Shown here: positions 44,852 to 57,800 of the stretch, piece by piece
Numbering within the stretch: the stretch's first letter is position 1
Layout of the letters: each line of letters opens with the position of its first letter
From: a virus
DNA: 64,000 nucleotides
Reading direction: 5' to 3' (one strand)
Virus record (IMG/VR): IMGVR_UViG_3300006339_000005
Coordinates: 1 to 64,000 of that record
Program-made: the position numbers and the translations under genes
The notes under the pieces: model-generated
Databases searched by the model: none
Told to the model about the DNA's origin: nothing
What the model saw: only the letters and a program-made list of their open reading frames with translations

Positions 44852-45880
44852 ATGCCTGTAATTAAATCGCCTTTTGAAGCACAACACGGATATAAGAGCC
44901 CAGGATTTACTGTTGATGAGCTCGGTAATGTTACTGTTCGTACACTATCATATACTTCACAAGAAGAAGCAACAATTAGCGGCGATTTTATTATGCGCCA
45001 GACAGGTTACGGAGCTTTCACGGCTTTTACTATTGATGGGTACTATATTGAAGGTTCAACTTCTACCTTAGATAGTAATCCAGGAATTGCTTTAGTTAGA
45101 GGTGAAGCATATACATTTACTTTACTGCTAACTGAAAGCGGCGGAGACATTACCTTTAACGTTTATCAGGATGATTCAGCTAATCCAGAGGGGCAAAAAT
45201 TAGCTTACAATGAAGGACTTAAATGGACAAACGACGGTGGTACAACTGAATCAGAAGAAGGCGATGCACAAGGACAAGGAGTTGGTAAACTAACATTTAC
45301 AGTTCCAGCTAACGCACCGTCAACTTTATACTATGCAGATGCTGATCAAGTTCCACTAGGTAATATAGTAGTTACAGATCCAACCATTTCAGGGATTGGA
45401 TCTTTTAGTACTATTCTTACTACAGGTAACTTAACTGCACAAGGTGAAGGTGCAAATATAACATTATCACCAACAGGATTAGGAACAGTTGTTATTAATC
45501 CAGTTGGCGGCGGATCATTGAGTAACATGGACGTTAATGCTGTAAAGTTAACTTCAACTGGTGATGTTACACTAGGTGGAGTAAATTCTACAATAAAAAT
45601 GATTCCAACAGGATCAGGAACAGTTGATATAAGGCCAGAAGGAACTGGCAGTATGAATAATATAATAATAGGTGAATCAACTGCTCAAAATGGTAATTTT
45701 TTAGGTATAACTTCTACGTCTGGAACGTTAAATAATACAGTGATAGGAAATGTAACACCAGCAACTGCATCATTTACAACTGCAACGGCGTCACAAAATC
45801 CTACAGGAGCAACAGAAGTTACTAATAAGAAATATGTAGATATGACGGCATCAGCATTAGCGATTGCGTTAGGGGTATAA
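44852..45880 (+). CDS. fibre-like virion structural protein, 342 aa
   Basis: Residues 1-170 include a cupredoxin-like beta domain with aromatic strands (GYYIEGSTSTLDSNPGIALV, TFTLLLTESGGDITFNVYQD, GVGKLTFTVPANAPSTLYYA). The remainder is made of fibre repeats: GIGSFSTILTTGNLTAQG, LSPTGLGTVVINPVGGGSL and TSTSGTLNNTVIGN, with a C-terminal ATEVTNKKYVDMTASAL. The TNKKYVD end also occurs in the 324-aa protein at 13265. It ends 5 bases before the 4175-aa gene and probably works with it. Confidence 0.65.
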   Translation: MPVIKSPFEAQHGYKSPGFTVDELGNVTVRTLSYTSQEEATISGDFIMRQTGYGAFTAFTIDGYYIEGSTSTLDSNPGIALVRGEAYTFTLLLTESGGDITFNVYQDDSANPEGQKLAYNEGLKWTNDGGTTESEEGDAQGQGVGKLTFTVPANAPSTLYYADADQVPLGNIVVTDPTISGIGSFSTILTTGNLTAQGEGANITLSPTGLGTVVINPVGGGSLSNMDVNAVKLTSTGDVTLGGVNSTIKMIPTGSGTVDIRPEGTGSMNNIIIGESTAQNGNFLGITSTSGTLNNTVIGNVTPATASFTTATASQNPTGATEVTNKKYVDMTASALAIALGV

Positions 45881-45885
45881 TTTAA

Positions 45886-48800
45886 ATGGCAAAAACAAAA
45901 GTAGAACAGTATATATTTCAACCAGGTATTCCGGTTAATGAAAATCGCTATGGTATGGCGCATGATTTAATTAAGAATAACGTTGAATTTATCTGCGACG
46001 AAGTAACGGCTTGGATTGCTGAACAAGTTAAGATGGAGCCTGTCTATCCAGATGCTGTCACATCCATTACAGCAAATAAAGAATTTTTAAAAGATGAAGT
46101 AATGGCTTGGTTTGATATAGCCTATCCAGGAGCTCACGATCTAACTTATAGTGTAACAAATGCAATATACACACCAGCAACAGGAGTAATGGTATTAACT
46201 ATCGGCTCACACGGTTTCTTAGTTGGTAATACTATTAGAATTGCCACAGATAGCTTAACATTTACTTGTGCTTTAGATAGTCATGCAACAAATCATACAT
46301 ATCCAAGAGCAACCGGATCAGCCGCACCTGGTGGTTACGATTTTGTTTATAATAAACCAATTGCAGTTACAGAATTTTCTTCAACAACAATTACTGTAAA
46401 TATCGGTATATCAAGTGATGTATCAGCACACTCATACGTAACTTCTACTGCTGATTGTATAGCAAGTAACGAACGTCATGAAAAATGTGCTCGAGACACA
46501 GGATTTAATATTGATGCCATTACAACAGATTTATATAGTGGTGGTAACTTTGAAACTAGAAGAATAGCACAAAAATATTGGGAAGGTACTAATACAAACC
46601 TTGGTAGTGGCTCTGAACAAACGTATGCTACTTTAGTTAATGATAAATTAAAAGAAATAATTAACGGTTATATTTTATCAAATACAGCTTGGACAACTGC
46701 ACAAGACCCGGTAGTTACTACACAAAACGTTAGTAATCCAGTTGGTGAATCTAATTCGACTAATAGAGTAACAGAGTTACATAAGATTCTTAATGATGTT
46801 ACTGTAAACGGAATAGGGGCACTTCCAGAGGTAACACCTTCTTGGTCACATTATACTTACGATGGAGAATTATGCGAAAGAGATACACGTCTTAATTTAC
46901 AAGGTGATGATGGAACTGGCGGAATACTTTATGATTTAAGATATGGCGGTAACGAAAAAACACGTTATACTGCTAGTAAATATTGGATTAATGCAACACC
47001 ACAAGTTGATGGTGACAGAACCACTGAAAGATTTGCTAAAAATTATGTCCGTGATTTAATTAATAATTTTATTTTACCACAACCGACAACGGCACAAGTA
47101 TATCCTTATGCTATAGCATTACTTGAAGCAAATAAACAATATATAGCAGACGAGGCTACAGAATGGTTTGATGCAAACTATCCAGGAGTTCATACCGGTA
47201 CACGTCATGCAAAATGTATAAGAGATACAATATTTAATATTGAAGCACTTACATCAGATATCTATACTGGTAGTAATTTTCAAACTATTGAAATGGTTCA
47301 CAGATACTGGAGTGGAACTGCATCACAACTTCCAGGTGGTGAAACAGTTCTTACAACGGCAACCGCTCACGGTAGATCTGTAGATGATGTAGTTGAAATA
47401 CGAGGTCTAGTATTAGGTTGTCCTATGGGTTCTAAAACGTATCCAGTATCTGACTTTACGCAAGGACATTCAGCTAATCAATCATTTGCAGTCAGATCAC
47501 AAAACTTAACTGCTTCAACATTTGAAATTTTCCTTGGAACAAGTGCAATTGCTCAAACTTATGTTAAGGGCGGTACAGTTATTCCTCAAGCAGGATTACA
47601 ACAAGATAATAGACTAGATATTCGAAACTTCGATTATGATACAGGATCAGGGGTTGCTACAATTACAACTATGGGTGGTGCTACTATTACAGCGGAAGCA
47701 CATGGTAAAAGTAAAGGTGACTTAATTGCAGTAGATGGTGCTGTATTAAGTTGTGATATGGGTTCTAAAACATATCCAGTAAATAGTTTTTCAACAGCAC
47801 ATTCAACTGCTCAACAATTTACAGTTAGAGCAACTAATTTAACTGCAAACACGTTTGAAGTTTTCTTTGGAACAAGTGCAATTGCAACAACTTATGTTAG
47901 TGGTGGTACAATTGTTAAAGATAATAATGTTAGACAAGCAATTACAGATTTTGCTTATGACATAGGACCAAGTCATAGTGTAACGGCGGCAACATATACA
48001 CCTGCAACAGGAGAAATGCAGTTAACTATTGGAGCACACAATTTCGAAATTGGTCATTATGTTAAGATTGCTACAAATAGTTTAACTTTTACTTGTGCTT
48101 TAGATGGTCATGCAACAAATCATAGCTATCCAAGAGCAACTGGATCAGCGGCTCCAGGTGGCTACGATTATTTCTACAATAAACCAGTAGAAATTATAGG
48201 GGCAGGTGCAACAACAATTACAATGAACGTAGGTGTATCAAGTGATGTATCGGAACATACATTTGTAAGTGCTACTGCTGATTGTATATCACCAGTACCG
48301 GCGGCTAATAGTGTAACAAATGCAGTATACACACCAGCAACGGGAGTAATGGTATTAACTATTGGGGCACACGATTTACAACTTGGTAATCAAATTAGAA
48401 TTGCTACAGGGAGTCTAAAATTCACTTGTGAAATGGACAGTCATGCTACAACTACAGCATACCCAAGAGCATCAGGAAGTGCCGCACCAGGTGGATATGA
48501 TTATGCTTATAATACGGCAGTTACAATTACGGCAATAGATTCAACAACAATTACTTGTAATGTTGGTACATCAACTAATACATCAATACATACATTTGTA
48601 AGTGCTACTCCTAACTGTATAGCAAATGATATAGGATCAGCAGGTAAGTGTACTATTACTACTTCAGGCAGTCATAATTTATCAATAAATGATACTATAG
48701 ACATACGTGGTGTTATTATGGATTGTGAATTTGGAACTAAAGTATATCCAGCAATTCCTCATGCAGGAATTTTTCCGGTAACAAAAGTTACTGACACTAA

Positions 48801-51800
48801 TACATTAGATTTTTACTTACCACCTAGTGAAATTGATCATACTTATGTTAGTGGTGGAACAATAAAATCAGCAACGCTAACTAACGTTGGTAGTTCAACA
48901 ATCATTACAGCTTTTGCTTATAATAATGATCAAGCACTTATTACTATTACTTCAGGAAACCACGGACTTGTTGTAGGTGACCTTGTTAAATTAACTGGCA
49001 TTGTACTTTCTTGTTCAACTGGTACTAAAACATATCCAGATACAAGTGTATCTTCAGGTGTATATTATGTTTATGATGTACCTGATATTGATACGTTTAT
49101 TTTTGGTATGGATAGAAGTAATGTTGTACATACTTACGTTAGTGGTGGTACTTGTCAGAAAGTTACAACTGCTACAAATAGTACTGTTAATATAAGTAAT
49201 TTTGTATTTGACACACACGCAGGACATGGATTATCAGCAACTGATAATGTAATATTACGTGGTATTGTAACAGATTGTATTTACGGAACTAAAATATATC
49301 CAGCATTAGTACACGCAGGACTTTATCCTATAACCAAAACAGATACTGCTGATACATTTGAATTTTTCTTAAATCCTAGTAATATCGCTCACACTTACAC
49401 TAGTGGTGGTACAGTAAAAGACATAGATGTTACAAACGTTGGTGATGCAGTAGATATTACAAATTTTATTTACGACAATGACCTAGCAACATTTACTGTT
49501 ACTACTTCAGGAATTGATAATCCTTATAATGTGGCAGGAGCAACATACATACCTACAACAGGAGTAATGGAATTAACTATTGGAACACATGATTTAGAAG
49601 TTGGTAACAAAGTTAATATTGAAGCAACAAGTCTAACTTTTACTTGTGCCTTTGATAATAATGTTAGCCAACATAGCTATCCAAGAGCAACCGGATCAGC
49701 CGCACCTGGTGGTTACGATTATTTCTACAATAAACCAGTAGAAATTACGGCAATCAGTGCAGATACAATAACAATGAACATTGGTACCGGTAATATTAAA
49801 ACTTATACTCCAACAGCGGTAACATACATACCTACAACAGGAGTAATGGAATTAACTATTGGAACACATACTTTAGTAACTGGTAATTATGTTGACATTG
49901 ACGCAGGATGTTTAAATTTCACTTGTACTTTTGATAATAATGCTACTCAATCTAGCTATCCAAGAGCAACTGGGTCAGCGGCTCCAGGTGGTGCAGATTA
50001 TTTTTATGATACACCATGTAGAATTGACTCCACTTCAGCAACAACAATTACATTGAATGTTGGTGCTGGTAATGTTAAAACTTATAATGTATCAGCGGCA
50101 ACATATACACCAACAACAGGAGTGATGCAATTAACTATTGGATCACATAGTTTAGTAGCTGGTAATTATATTGATATTGCGGCAAATAGTATAGTGTTTA
50201 CTTGTGCCTTAGATGGTCACGCAACAACTACAGGATATCCAAGAGCAACAGGAAGTGCCGCACCAGGTGGTGCTGACTATGCCTACAATACACCAGTAGT
50301 AATTGCATCAGTAGGTGCAACAACTATTACAATAAATGTTGGTGTATCAAGTAATACATCAACACATACATACGTAAGTTCTACTGCTAACTGTATATCA
50401 AATTCAAATTCACATACATTTACAAGTGCTACTGCTAATTGTATAAAAAATGCAGAAGCACATACATTTGTAAGTGCTACTGCTGATTGTGTATCAAAAG
50501 CAGGACACGGACTAACTGTAGGTGATAAAGTTAAATTAGCTGGTATTGGTATGTCTTGTGAATTTGGTAGTAAAATATATCCTGAAAATAATGCAGGATA
50601 TTTTGTAGTTTATGATGTGCCTGATGTTAGTACATTTATTCTTGGTACAGATAAGAGTGCCGTTGTCCATACTTGGACAGGTGGTGGTACTTGGCAAAAA
50701 ATTACATATACTGTTCTTAATCAAACCGACGTAGCTGATTTTGCCTTTGGTCCAAGTGAAAGAACTTATGCAGTTGCAGTTAACCAGAAAACAGAATCAA
50801 TAATTAAAGATTACATTTTTACTAATACTACATATCCGTCAGTACAATCAGGTAGTACACAAACTATTACTGCCAACGCCGCAGAATCAGGAGCATCTGG
50901 TAGAATAACAACATTGATGGATGCTATTAATAATGTTACTGTAAATGGATTAGACTATCTACCAACGGCGGGATATGCCTCGGTAGGATATACACCTTTA
51001 CAAACAGCAACTTCACAATATTTTAATTCATCTAGTGTTTCAGAAAGTGCCGCTAGTGCAGTTATTACAGATAGATTTGGTATTATTACTGATGTAATCG
51101 AAAACGGACTTGATAATGTTCCTGCACTTGATAGAGCACAAGTTAGTTCTATTAGATTACAAACTCGTGTACCAACAAATGACTTATTACTCATTACAGA
51201 TACAACTGTTAATGAAGTATTGTTTAACTTTACTGACTCTGAAAAAGGTGCTAGTTGTCAATTTATAACAGACGATCAGGAAAAATTAACAAAAGGTGTT
51301 GATGATGATTTTCCAAAATTCTTAGAAAGAACTGGAACAATCACAACTATTTACTTAGATGTAAATACAGATTCACCTACATACAGTCCTAATGCTCGTG
51401 TTCAATTAGAAGCAAATAAAGAATTTTTACAAAAAGAAACTGTAGCTTGGATTGGTAATAAAATCTCAACTGCTATTACATATCCTTATGCTAAAACATT
51501 AATTGATGCAAATAAAGAATGGTTAGCAGATGAAGTAATGGCTTGGTTTGACTTAACATATCCAAATGCTCACAGTACTATACAACATGAAAAATGTGAA
51601 AGAGATACAAAATTTAATATTGATGCACTTGCTTATGATATCTATCATGGTAGTAATACTCAAACTAGAGAAACTGCAAAAAAATATTGGGAAGGTACTA
51701 ATTCATTATTAGCTAATTCCGGCGGAGCATTTACTGAAACTACTAATGCTGAAATTGGTTATGCACTTGCTGTTAATAATAAATTAAGAGATTTAATTAT

Positions 51801-54800
51801 TAATAATGTATTAACAAATACTGTATATGTAACACACCAATCACCTATTATAACAGTACAAATAACAAATAACAATGATGGTGAAACAAAAACTGTATCT
51901 AGAGTAACAGACTTAATGGGAATCATTACAAGCGTTATACAAAGTGGAATTTCAGCATTACCAAATTCTATTCCAGCATGGACTGATTATACATATAATG
52001 GTCCAAAATGTGAAAGAGATGTCGGTTTCCAACTTGATGCTCTTATTCATGATATTAAGTATGGCGGTAATGCTGAAACTTATAGGAATGCTAAAAAGTA
52101 TTGGATCCAATCAACACCACAAATTGATGGTGATCGTTCACATGAAACATTTGCTAAAGATCATGTAAGATTTTTAATTAATGATTATGTATTTAAAAAT
52201 GTAACTTATCCTACATTACAAGTAGGGGCACAAGCAGTTAGTCAAGTTACAGTTTATACAGCGGCTGAAGCCGGTGTTGATGATAGAGTTAGTGACCTCT
52301 TTGCAATTATTAATAATGTTATTACAAATGGCACTAGTTCGTTGCCTGTTAAAGACGAACCTAAGATATTTTCTGACACTGACGATATTCAAATCTTTAT
52401 TGACCAAGGTGATTTAAAAGTTAGACCATATGACTTTGGTACTGATGCTATTGAACGTATGCGTGTCGCAACTGCTCAGTCAATGCTTGACGCTGACTTT
52501 GAGTATGGCCTACAGCCTACGAAGTGGCAAGCGATTGCTACACAAAGAGGTTATCCATCAATTTACGAAGTACCAGGTACTGATAAACAGGTTTCAACTG
52601 TTCAAACAGACGCTTCAACAGGAACCGGTGGAATTGGTCAATCATTAATTACTGTTACTACAATTGGTGCTCATAGTATTGAACCAGGGTCACCTATTAC
52701 ACTTAAAGCATTAGAAAATTCTGTAGCAGGGGCGGCAAGAGCTGAAGGTTCGTTTATTGTTTCAACAGTACCTACTATTAATACATTTACATATTTTGCA
52801 AAATCAAAAGTTGGTACAGCTAACGGACAAATACTTTCAACATTTTATACGCAATTACGACAAGCAGGATTTTATACAGGTTCATCAATTGGTAATCCAA
52901 CGTTTTCTATCATATCACAAGGTTCCGCAGGAGTATTATATAATCCATTAGGTTCATTAAGTGGAGCTGATAAAATAACTTGGTTAGGCGAACAACCAGA
53001 AGTTGGTGCTCCGATGTTAATTGAAGATGGTATGGCGACAGCACTTTATACATATTCAGGGGCAGACGTTTTAAGAACAGCAGGAGTTTATACTAATATT
53101 CTTGGTACAACAAGTAGCGTAGTAGGAGACGTAATTGCTCCAACAGTTAATATTACAGTTGACGGCAGTGGCGCCGCACTTGCAACTATTGTAACTGGTG
53201 GACGACGTAATGCAGTTGACGATACTATTACAGTTTTAGATTCACTATTAGGTGGTGGCGGAGCCGCAGACTTAACATTTAACATTCAAGCAGTTGTAGA
53301 TGGTGCAACTCAAATACCATCAGGTGCCCAAGTTACATCCATACTAGGTAGTGGTGGAGCCATTCAAACTATTCAAACAACGGCAGATGTTCCTATCGGT
53401 TCTAATTCAATTCCAGTTGTTAACACAGCTGGTGTTTTAGCAGGACACGGAATAGATAGAGGTGATGGTACAGCAGTATTTGTAAGTAGCGTTATTGGAA
53501 ATAATATTAACATAGATGGAAACACTACAAACACACTTGTTGGTAACGTTGTAACATATACTGGCGTAGGAGGAGTAAATTACTCATCCTTAGGATATGG
53601 TTCAACATTTGATATTAGTAGAACCGGTGGCGTTTATACTGTCGTAATAAACGAAGACGGTGATCAATATGAAACTGGCGATGTTATTATAGCTTTAGGT
53701 AATTCCTTAGGTGGTACTACTCCTGAACATGATTGTAGAATTGAAATTACTGAAGCAGATACTAGTGGAGATATAGTTACAATTCTTTCATCAGGTGCGG
53801 CATTTGACGGTAGTGCTAATTACAATGCTATAGTAGGAACAAATTCCAATGGTGTTGGTACCGGATCATTATTTGATATTTCATATACTAATAATACTTA
53901 CAGCGTTAGTTTAGCACAACCATCATATATTAATTTAACAGGAACAAACTTAGGTGGTATTGGTCTTGGTGCTAGTGTTGATATTACAATGACAAACAAT
54001 GCTTATTCAGTTGCAATTAATAATGCAGAAGATAATAGTTTAGACTATGTTGTTAGCGATAGAATTAGAATTAACGGAACACAATTAGGTGGTACAACAC
54101 CAGTTAATGATGCTGAAGTTGTAGTTACATCAGTTGACGTAAGTACAGGCGAAATAACAGGAGTAAGCGTTACTGGTACAGCCGTAGATGCAGATGTAAC
54201 TTATATAAATGTAACATATACTACAGGATCAATTGGTGGTGTTACTGCAAACATTAATATTAGAAGAGTAGGTACTACTTATGAAGTTAATATTATTGGC
54301 GGTGGTTCAGGTTATACAGCTTCTGAAACATTAAACATTGTAGGTACAGAGTTGGGTGGAGCGGCACCGACTAACAATGCATCAGTAACAATTCAAACAG
54401 TTGACGGAAGTGGTTCAATTTTAACAGCCACTATTGGAGGAGTAGCCGTTAATGTACAAGAACATACAAATATTCAAAGCGGCCTTAACCAATTAGGAAC
54501 TGCCGCTCTATTAACTGTTACTGTAAATTATAATAATAGCTACAATGTTGTTATAGGAAATACTGGTGGTTTTAATTACGGTGTTGGTCAAAAAATACAA
54601 CTATTAGGAACAGTATTTGGTAATGGTGCAACTCCAGTTAATGATATTACTGTTACAATTAGTGCGGTAACCGTTACTGGAGAAATAACAAACCTTAGTC
54701 ATACTGGTACATCCGCAGATGCAACAAAAAATTATGTACTTGGTGATAGATTAGAAGTTATTGGATCATTTCTAGGCGGTCTTGATGAAACTAATGATGC

Positions 54801-57800
54801 CGGAATTAATATTACTGGTATAGGTGTAGGCGGAACAATTACTACACTTACTATTGATGGTGCGGCACCTGATGCTTCACAAACGTATGTTGATCCAGCG
54901 TATACTACAAATTCAAGTGCTGGAGCAGATGCTTCATTCACTATAACAAGACTAGACGTAGCTTATTCGGCTTTAATTGTTGTTCCAGGATCAGGTTATT
55001 TGGCCGCAGAATTCTTTGATATTGATGGTGCTTTATTAGGTGGTTCAACAGGAACAAACGATTGTCGAGTTACAGTTGCAACAGTTGGTGGATCAGGTGA
55101 AATTTTAACTGTTACAGTAAGTGGTACAGCATTAGACCAACAAACTTATTATGGAATCAGCCAAGTATTAGGCCAGGCTGTTATGAAAATTGGTGCAGGT
55201 GCTACTTGGAATGTAATATTAAGTGGTGGTGCTTTTACAGTAACTAATGCGAATCCAGGAACAGATTATAATGCATCACAAGAACTTAAAGTTCTTGGTA
55301 CACAAATGGGCGGAGTAAGTCCAACTAATGATTTAACAATTACAATTACTGGTGTTTCAGGTACAGGCGGAATTACTACTTTTAGTCATAGTGGTACAGC
55401 ACCTGGTGGAACTGCTAGTTATACTGATATTGGCGGAACAAACTTACCTAATTCAGGTACTTTAGCAACATTTGATGTTGTACGAAGCTCAGGAACATAT
55501 AATTCTATTCTTATAAATGACGACGGTGTTAACTATGTCGACGGTAATAAAATTAAAATTTTAGGAACATCTTTAGGCGGAGTTGATGTAACTAATGACC
55601 TTATTATTACTATTACTGGTGCAACAACAGATGGTAGTATAACTAGTATTACAGGAATAGGAACAGCTCTTACAGGAACAGTTGTTCAAACGTATTCATC
55701 ACTTACTATGTCTGAAGCAACAACTGTAGCTGTCGCGCCGAATAGTACAATTGCATTTGCGGCGTTGGCTACTGCTGAAATTACATTTGGTACTGCTCAC
55801 GGATTAGTTCCAGGTGATTCATTTATTATAACCATAGCTAGTGATAGTGGATCAAATAATCATACACTTTGTGAAGGACCTTTCTTTGCACAGCAAGTTC
55901 CAACAATTTATAAACTTAGATACCAATGTAGAGCACCAGGAACAATTGGTGATGTTGACGATATTGTTGGAAACATTTATCCAAGACCAGATTCGTTCTT
56001 TGTACATAGACCATATGATGGTGGTGTTATGTTAGGAACAGGTGGACCACAACACGGTGCACAGGCAATTAGACAAAGTAAAAAATATATTAGATACCAA
56101 TCAGGTAAAGGTATTATGTATACAACAGGTGCCTTATTTGCACCAAGTTACGATTTGCTTAATGTAGTAGCAAATGGACTTGAAATTGGATCATTTATTA
56201 CTGTTACTACAGATGATGTTGACCATGGACTACAAATTGGTGGACGTATTAGATTACTCGGAATTGAAACTCCAGGATTCAATGGTGACTATACCGTTGC
56301 ATCTATTACATCAGAACGTGTATTTAAAGTTGTTGCTGATTTTAAATTAGGTGCTTTAATACCAACATTAAGTGCAAGAGCTCAAGTTTCATTACTTACA
56401 TGGCACGGTGCAACTGTACGTTCAGGTGCATTTGATGATCAAAACGGTATCTTTATAGAATATGATGGTGCAAACTTTACTTGTGTACAACGTACTGGAA
56501 CACTACAATTAGCAGGTGTAGTAAGTATGGCTGTTGACAGTAACTTATGTACTGGAGTAGGAACAAGATTTAGAGATCAAATTAAAGCAGGTGATAGAAT
56601 TATTATTAAAGGAATGACTCACGTTATTTCTCAAATTACAGATGATACAAATATGTTTGTTACACCTGACTTTCGCGGTGTAACTCCAGCATCAGCTTGT
56701 AAGATATGTTTGGTTTATGATAAGAAAACTAAACAAGATGAATTTAATAGAGATAAACTTGACGGCAAAGGTAGTAGTGGATATATTGTTGATGTATCTA
56801 AGATGCAGATGATGGGAATCCAATACAGTTGGTACGGTGCAGGATTTATTGACTGGATGTTACGTGGTGATAATGGTGAGTTTGCATTCTTCCATAGAAT
56901 GAGAAACAGTAATATAAACACAGAAGCATTTATGCGTACTGGTAATATGCCAGTTAGGTATGAAATTACTAACGAAGGACCAAATGGTAAACTTGCAAAA
57001 GATATTGATGATAACCAAACATCTATTCCACTAACAGATGCAAAATATTTTCCAAGTAGTGGAACAGTATATATTGATGGTGAAATGATTGGATTTACAG
57101 GTGTTGTAGGTGATACACTTACAGGATGTACTAGAGCGGCACCAATGTCAAATTATGCATCAGGAGCCAACAGAACATATACAGCAGGTATTGCCGAGTC
57201 ACATACAGCAAAAACCGGTGTGCCACTAATTAGTAATACTATATCACCAATTATATCACACTGGGGATCAGCGTTCTTAACAGATGGCGGGTTTGATACT
57301 GATCGTGGTTACATCTTCTCATACGCATCAACTGGTAACGAAATTAGTACAACAAGAAATACAGTTTTCATGCTTAGACTAGCACCTAGTGTTTCTAACG
57401 CTATTGTTGGTGACTTAGGAGAACGTGAACTACTTAACAGAGCCCAGTTGCTACTTGAAGGTGTTGAAGTTACATCAGATACAAGTACAGGTGGTATTGT
57501 TGTTGAAGGTGTGTTGAATCCACAAAACTATCCACTTGATCCAGGTAACATTGGTTGGGGTGGATTATCAGGACTAGCGGCAGGTGGACAACCTAGCTTT
57601 GCACAGGTGGCACCAGGTGGATCTGTTACATGGAGTACAGGTGCTACACAGGTAGTTAGAAATGCAACTACAACATCACAATTATCAGCGTCAGCTGATT
57701 CATTGTATAATAGAACTTATCCTACAACATATCACTATTTCTCAACTACAGAATGGGATGGTTTAGATGATAATGTTGTTTCTGGTACAGAAATTATTGC

